In this document: positions 5,337-6,518 of the stretch, in pieces
How positions within the stretch are numbered: position 1 is the stretch's first letter
How the letters are laid out: every line of letters begins with the position of its first letter
Assembly: GCA_003525885.1 (NCBI GenBank)
Contig: DQIG01000133.1
Span: 5,619-12,136 of the forward strand
Source: Stenotrophomonas sp.
GTDB lineage: Bacteria; Pseudomonadota; Gammaproteobacteria; Xanthomonadales; Xanthomonadaceae
Length of the DNA: 6,518 bases
Direction of reading: 5' to 3'
Made by a program: the position numbers and the translations under genes
The notes under the pieces: model-generated
The model's input: only the letters and a program-made list of their open reading frames with translations
What the model was told of the DNA's origin: nothing
The model's database searches: none

Positions 5337-6518
5337 GGCGCTCGCCGCTGCCATGGTCGAAGCGGATCCTGCTGGCGCTGCTGGCCGGCGTGCTGACCGT
5401 CCTGGCCAGCCAGGGCCAATGGCTGTGGCGGCAGGACGAGGCGGCCTATGACGCGCTGGTCGGGAACTGGGATTACCGCCCCGACCCCAGCGTGCTGATC
5501 GTGGCCATCGACGAAGGCAGCCTGCAGCGCATCGGCCAGTGGCCCTGGCCGCGCTCGGTGCATGCACGCCTGCTGGACCGCCTGACCGATGCCGGCGCCG
5601 AACGCGTTGCGCTGGACCTGATGCTGTCCGAACCCGACCGTCGCGACAGCCGCCAGGATGATCAGCTGGCGGCCGCCATCCGGCGCAATGGCCGGGTGGT
5701 GCTGCCGGTGCTGGCCGCACCTGCGGCCGGCGACCGCATGGCCGAGGAAATGCTGCCGATCCCGCAGATCGCCGCCAGTGCCGCTGCGATCGGCCACACC
5801 GATGTCGAGGTGGATGGTGACGGCGTCGCCCGCGGCGTCTATCTGCACGCGGGTATCGGCCAGCCGCACTGGCCGGCACTGGGCCTGGCACTGGCCAACC
5901 TGCCTGCGGGTGCGGTACGCGGCCTGCCCGATCCCGAGCCGGAACTGGGCTCGCCCTACCAATGGCGCCGCGACGATTACGTCCGCGTGCGCTACGCCGG
6001 CCAACCCGAGCGGCTGCCGCAGGTGTCCTACGCGGACGTACTCGATGGCCACGTGGACATGGCGATGCTGCATGGCCGCCGCATCGTGGTCGGCATGACC
6101 GCCAGCGGCATCGCGCCTCGCCTGCTGACCCCGACCACCCGCGAGTTCTGGATGAGCGGCAGCGAGTACCAGGCCAACATCACCTCGATGCTGCTGCAGC
6201 ACAAGCAGATCGATGTGCTGCCGCATGCCTGGCAGCACGCCATCAGCGGCGTGCTGGTGGCGCTGTGCGTGATCCTGCTCGGCCTGCGCCTGCCCTGGCT
6301 TGCCGCGCTGTGGTCGCTGCCGATGCCTGCCCTGCTGAGCTGGCTGCTGCTGCGCACGGCGGATCTATGGTGGGCGCCGGCCAGCGCGATGCTGGGTGTG
6401 GTGCTGGCACTGCTGGCCTGGGCGGTGTGGCGGATCTCGGCCTGGCATCGCCAGGCCAACCGCGATGCCCTCACCGGCCTGGGCAACCGCCTGCGCTTCG
6501 AGCAATCGCTGCAGCAGG
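5333..6518 (+). CDS. CHASE2 sensor diguanylate cyclase, GGDEF domain cut by window end
   Basis: Membrane signalling protein, 395 codons visible. A first membrane helix (about residues 12-26) is followed by a periplasmic CHASE2 domain (about 38-300) with the signature VLIVAIDEGSL (54-64), QWPWPR (69-74) and VALDLMLSEPDR. Three helices follow (about 303-319, 322-341, 348-366), the usual CHASE2 topology. The cytoplasmic part opens with RDALTGLGNRLRF (377-389), the hallmark start of a GGDEF domain, which makes cyclic di-GMP from two GTP. The catalytic GG[D/E]EF loop, the inhibitory site and any EAL domain lie beyond the window, so activity cannot be judged. The start is GTG at 5333-5335, overlapping the upstream TGA as GTGA with no Shine-Dalgarno visible, so translation probably depends on re-initiation after the LysM/FecR gene. 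Later in-frame starts would lose the first helix. The likely ligand partner is the coupled LysM/FecR protein, by inference. Confidence 0.92.
   Translation, partial: MRRSPLPWSKRILLALLAGVLTVLASQGQWLWRQDEAAYDALVGNWDYRPDPSVLIVAIDEGSLQRIGQWPWPRSVHARLLDRLTDAGAERVALDLMLSEPDRRDSRQDDQLAAAIRRNGRVVLPVLAAPAAGDRMAEEMLPIPQIAASAAAIGHTDVEVDGDGVARGVYLHAGIGQPHWPALGLALANLPAGAVRGLPDPEPELGSPYQWRRDDYVRVRYAGQPERLPQVSYADVLDGHVDMAMLHGRRIVVGMTASGIAPRLLTPTTREFWMSGSEYQANITSMLLQHKQIDVLPHAWQHAISGVLVALCVILLGLRLPWLAALWSLPMPALLSWLLLRTADLWWAPASAMLGVVLALLAWAVWRISAWHRQANRDALTGLGNRLRFEQSLQQ

Noticed and set aside
4512..5891. 459-residue open frame on the minus strand across the LysM/FecR and CHASE2 genes
   Set aside because: It crosses two well-supported genes on the other strand, has Arg/Pro/Ala-rich composition and no motif. 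It is a GC-rich shadow frame.
5291..6238. 315-residue open frame on the minus strand across the CHASE2 gene
   Set aside because: Antisense to the CHASE2-coding frame, His/Gln/Ala-rich, no domain; rejected as a shadow.

Overview
The window is about two-thirds GC, densely coded, and looks like core chromosome of a gammaproteobacterium. The protein sequences (a LeuRS with a CxxC module, a 285-residue thioredoxin-TPR protein, a LysM/FecR protein beside a CHASE2-GGDEF protein) and a GTAG-flanked hairpin suggest Xanthomonadaceae, probably Stenotrophomonas. That assignment is inference from recognised sequence style, not from a database search. I see no tRNA, rRNA, CRISPR array, insertion sequence or phage gene.

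Layout. Positions 1-1430 (minus) hold the N-terminal 476 codons of leucyl-tRNA synthetase (leuS); its C-terminal part lies beyond the left edge. Upstream of it on the same strand is a six-helix DUF998-type membrane protein (1536-2135). The 105-base gap between them carries a candidate leuS promoter whose -10 element sits in a perfect 7-bp inverted repeat. A divergent region (2136-2290) separates these from the plus-strand genes and holds a candidate promoter for the membrane protein and a hairpin next to the Shine-Dalgarno site of a small secreted protein. The plus strand then carries an 83-residue exported two-cysteine protein (2291-2542), a hairpin with a UUCG loop, a thioredoxin-TPR chaperedoxin of the CnoX/YbbN type with an intact WCGPC site (2671-3528), a hairpin built over its stop codon, and a two-gene unit. 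The first gene of that unit (3711-5336) encodes an exported LysM-FecR-three-FN3-like protein. The second (5333 to the right edge) encodes a CHASE2 sensor with the beginning of a GGDEF diguanylate cyclase domain. The two overlap at GTGA.

Function. leuS and the chaperedoxin are housekeeping genes for translation and protein quality control. The most interesting part is the 3711-6518 pair: a putative envelope protein with a peptidoglycan-binding LysM and FN3-like modules, translationally coupled to a membrane diguanylate cyclase with a periplasmic CHASE2 domain. The natural hypothesis is a two-part envelope sensor controlling cyclic di-GMP, in which the LysM/FecR protein is the periplasmic partner of CHASE2. 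The sequence supports the gene architecture; the signalling partnership is inferred.
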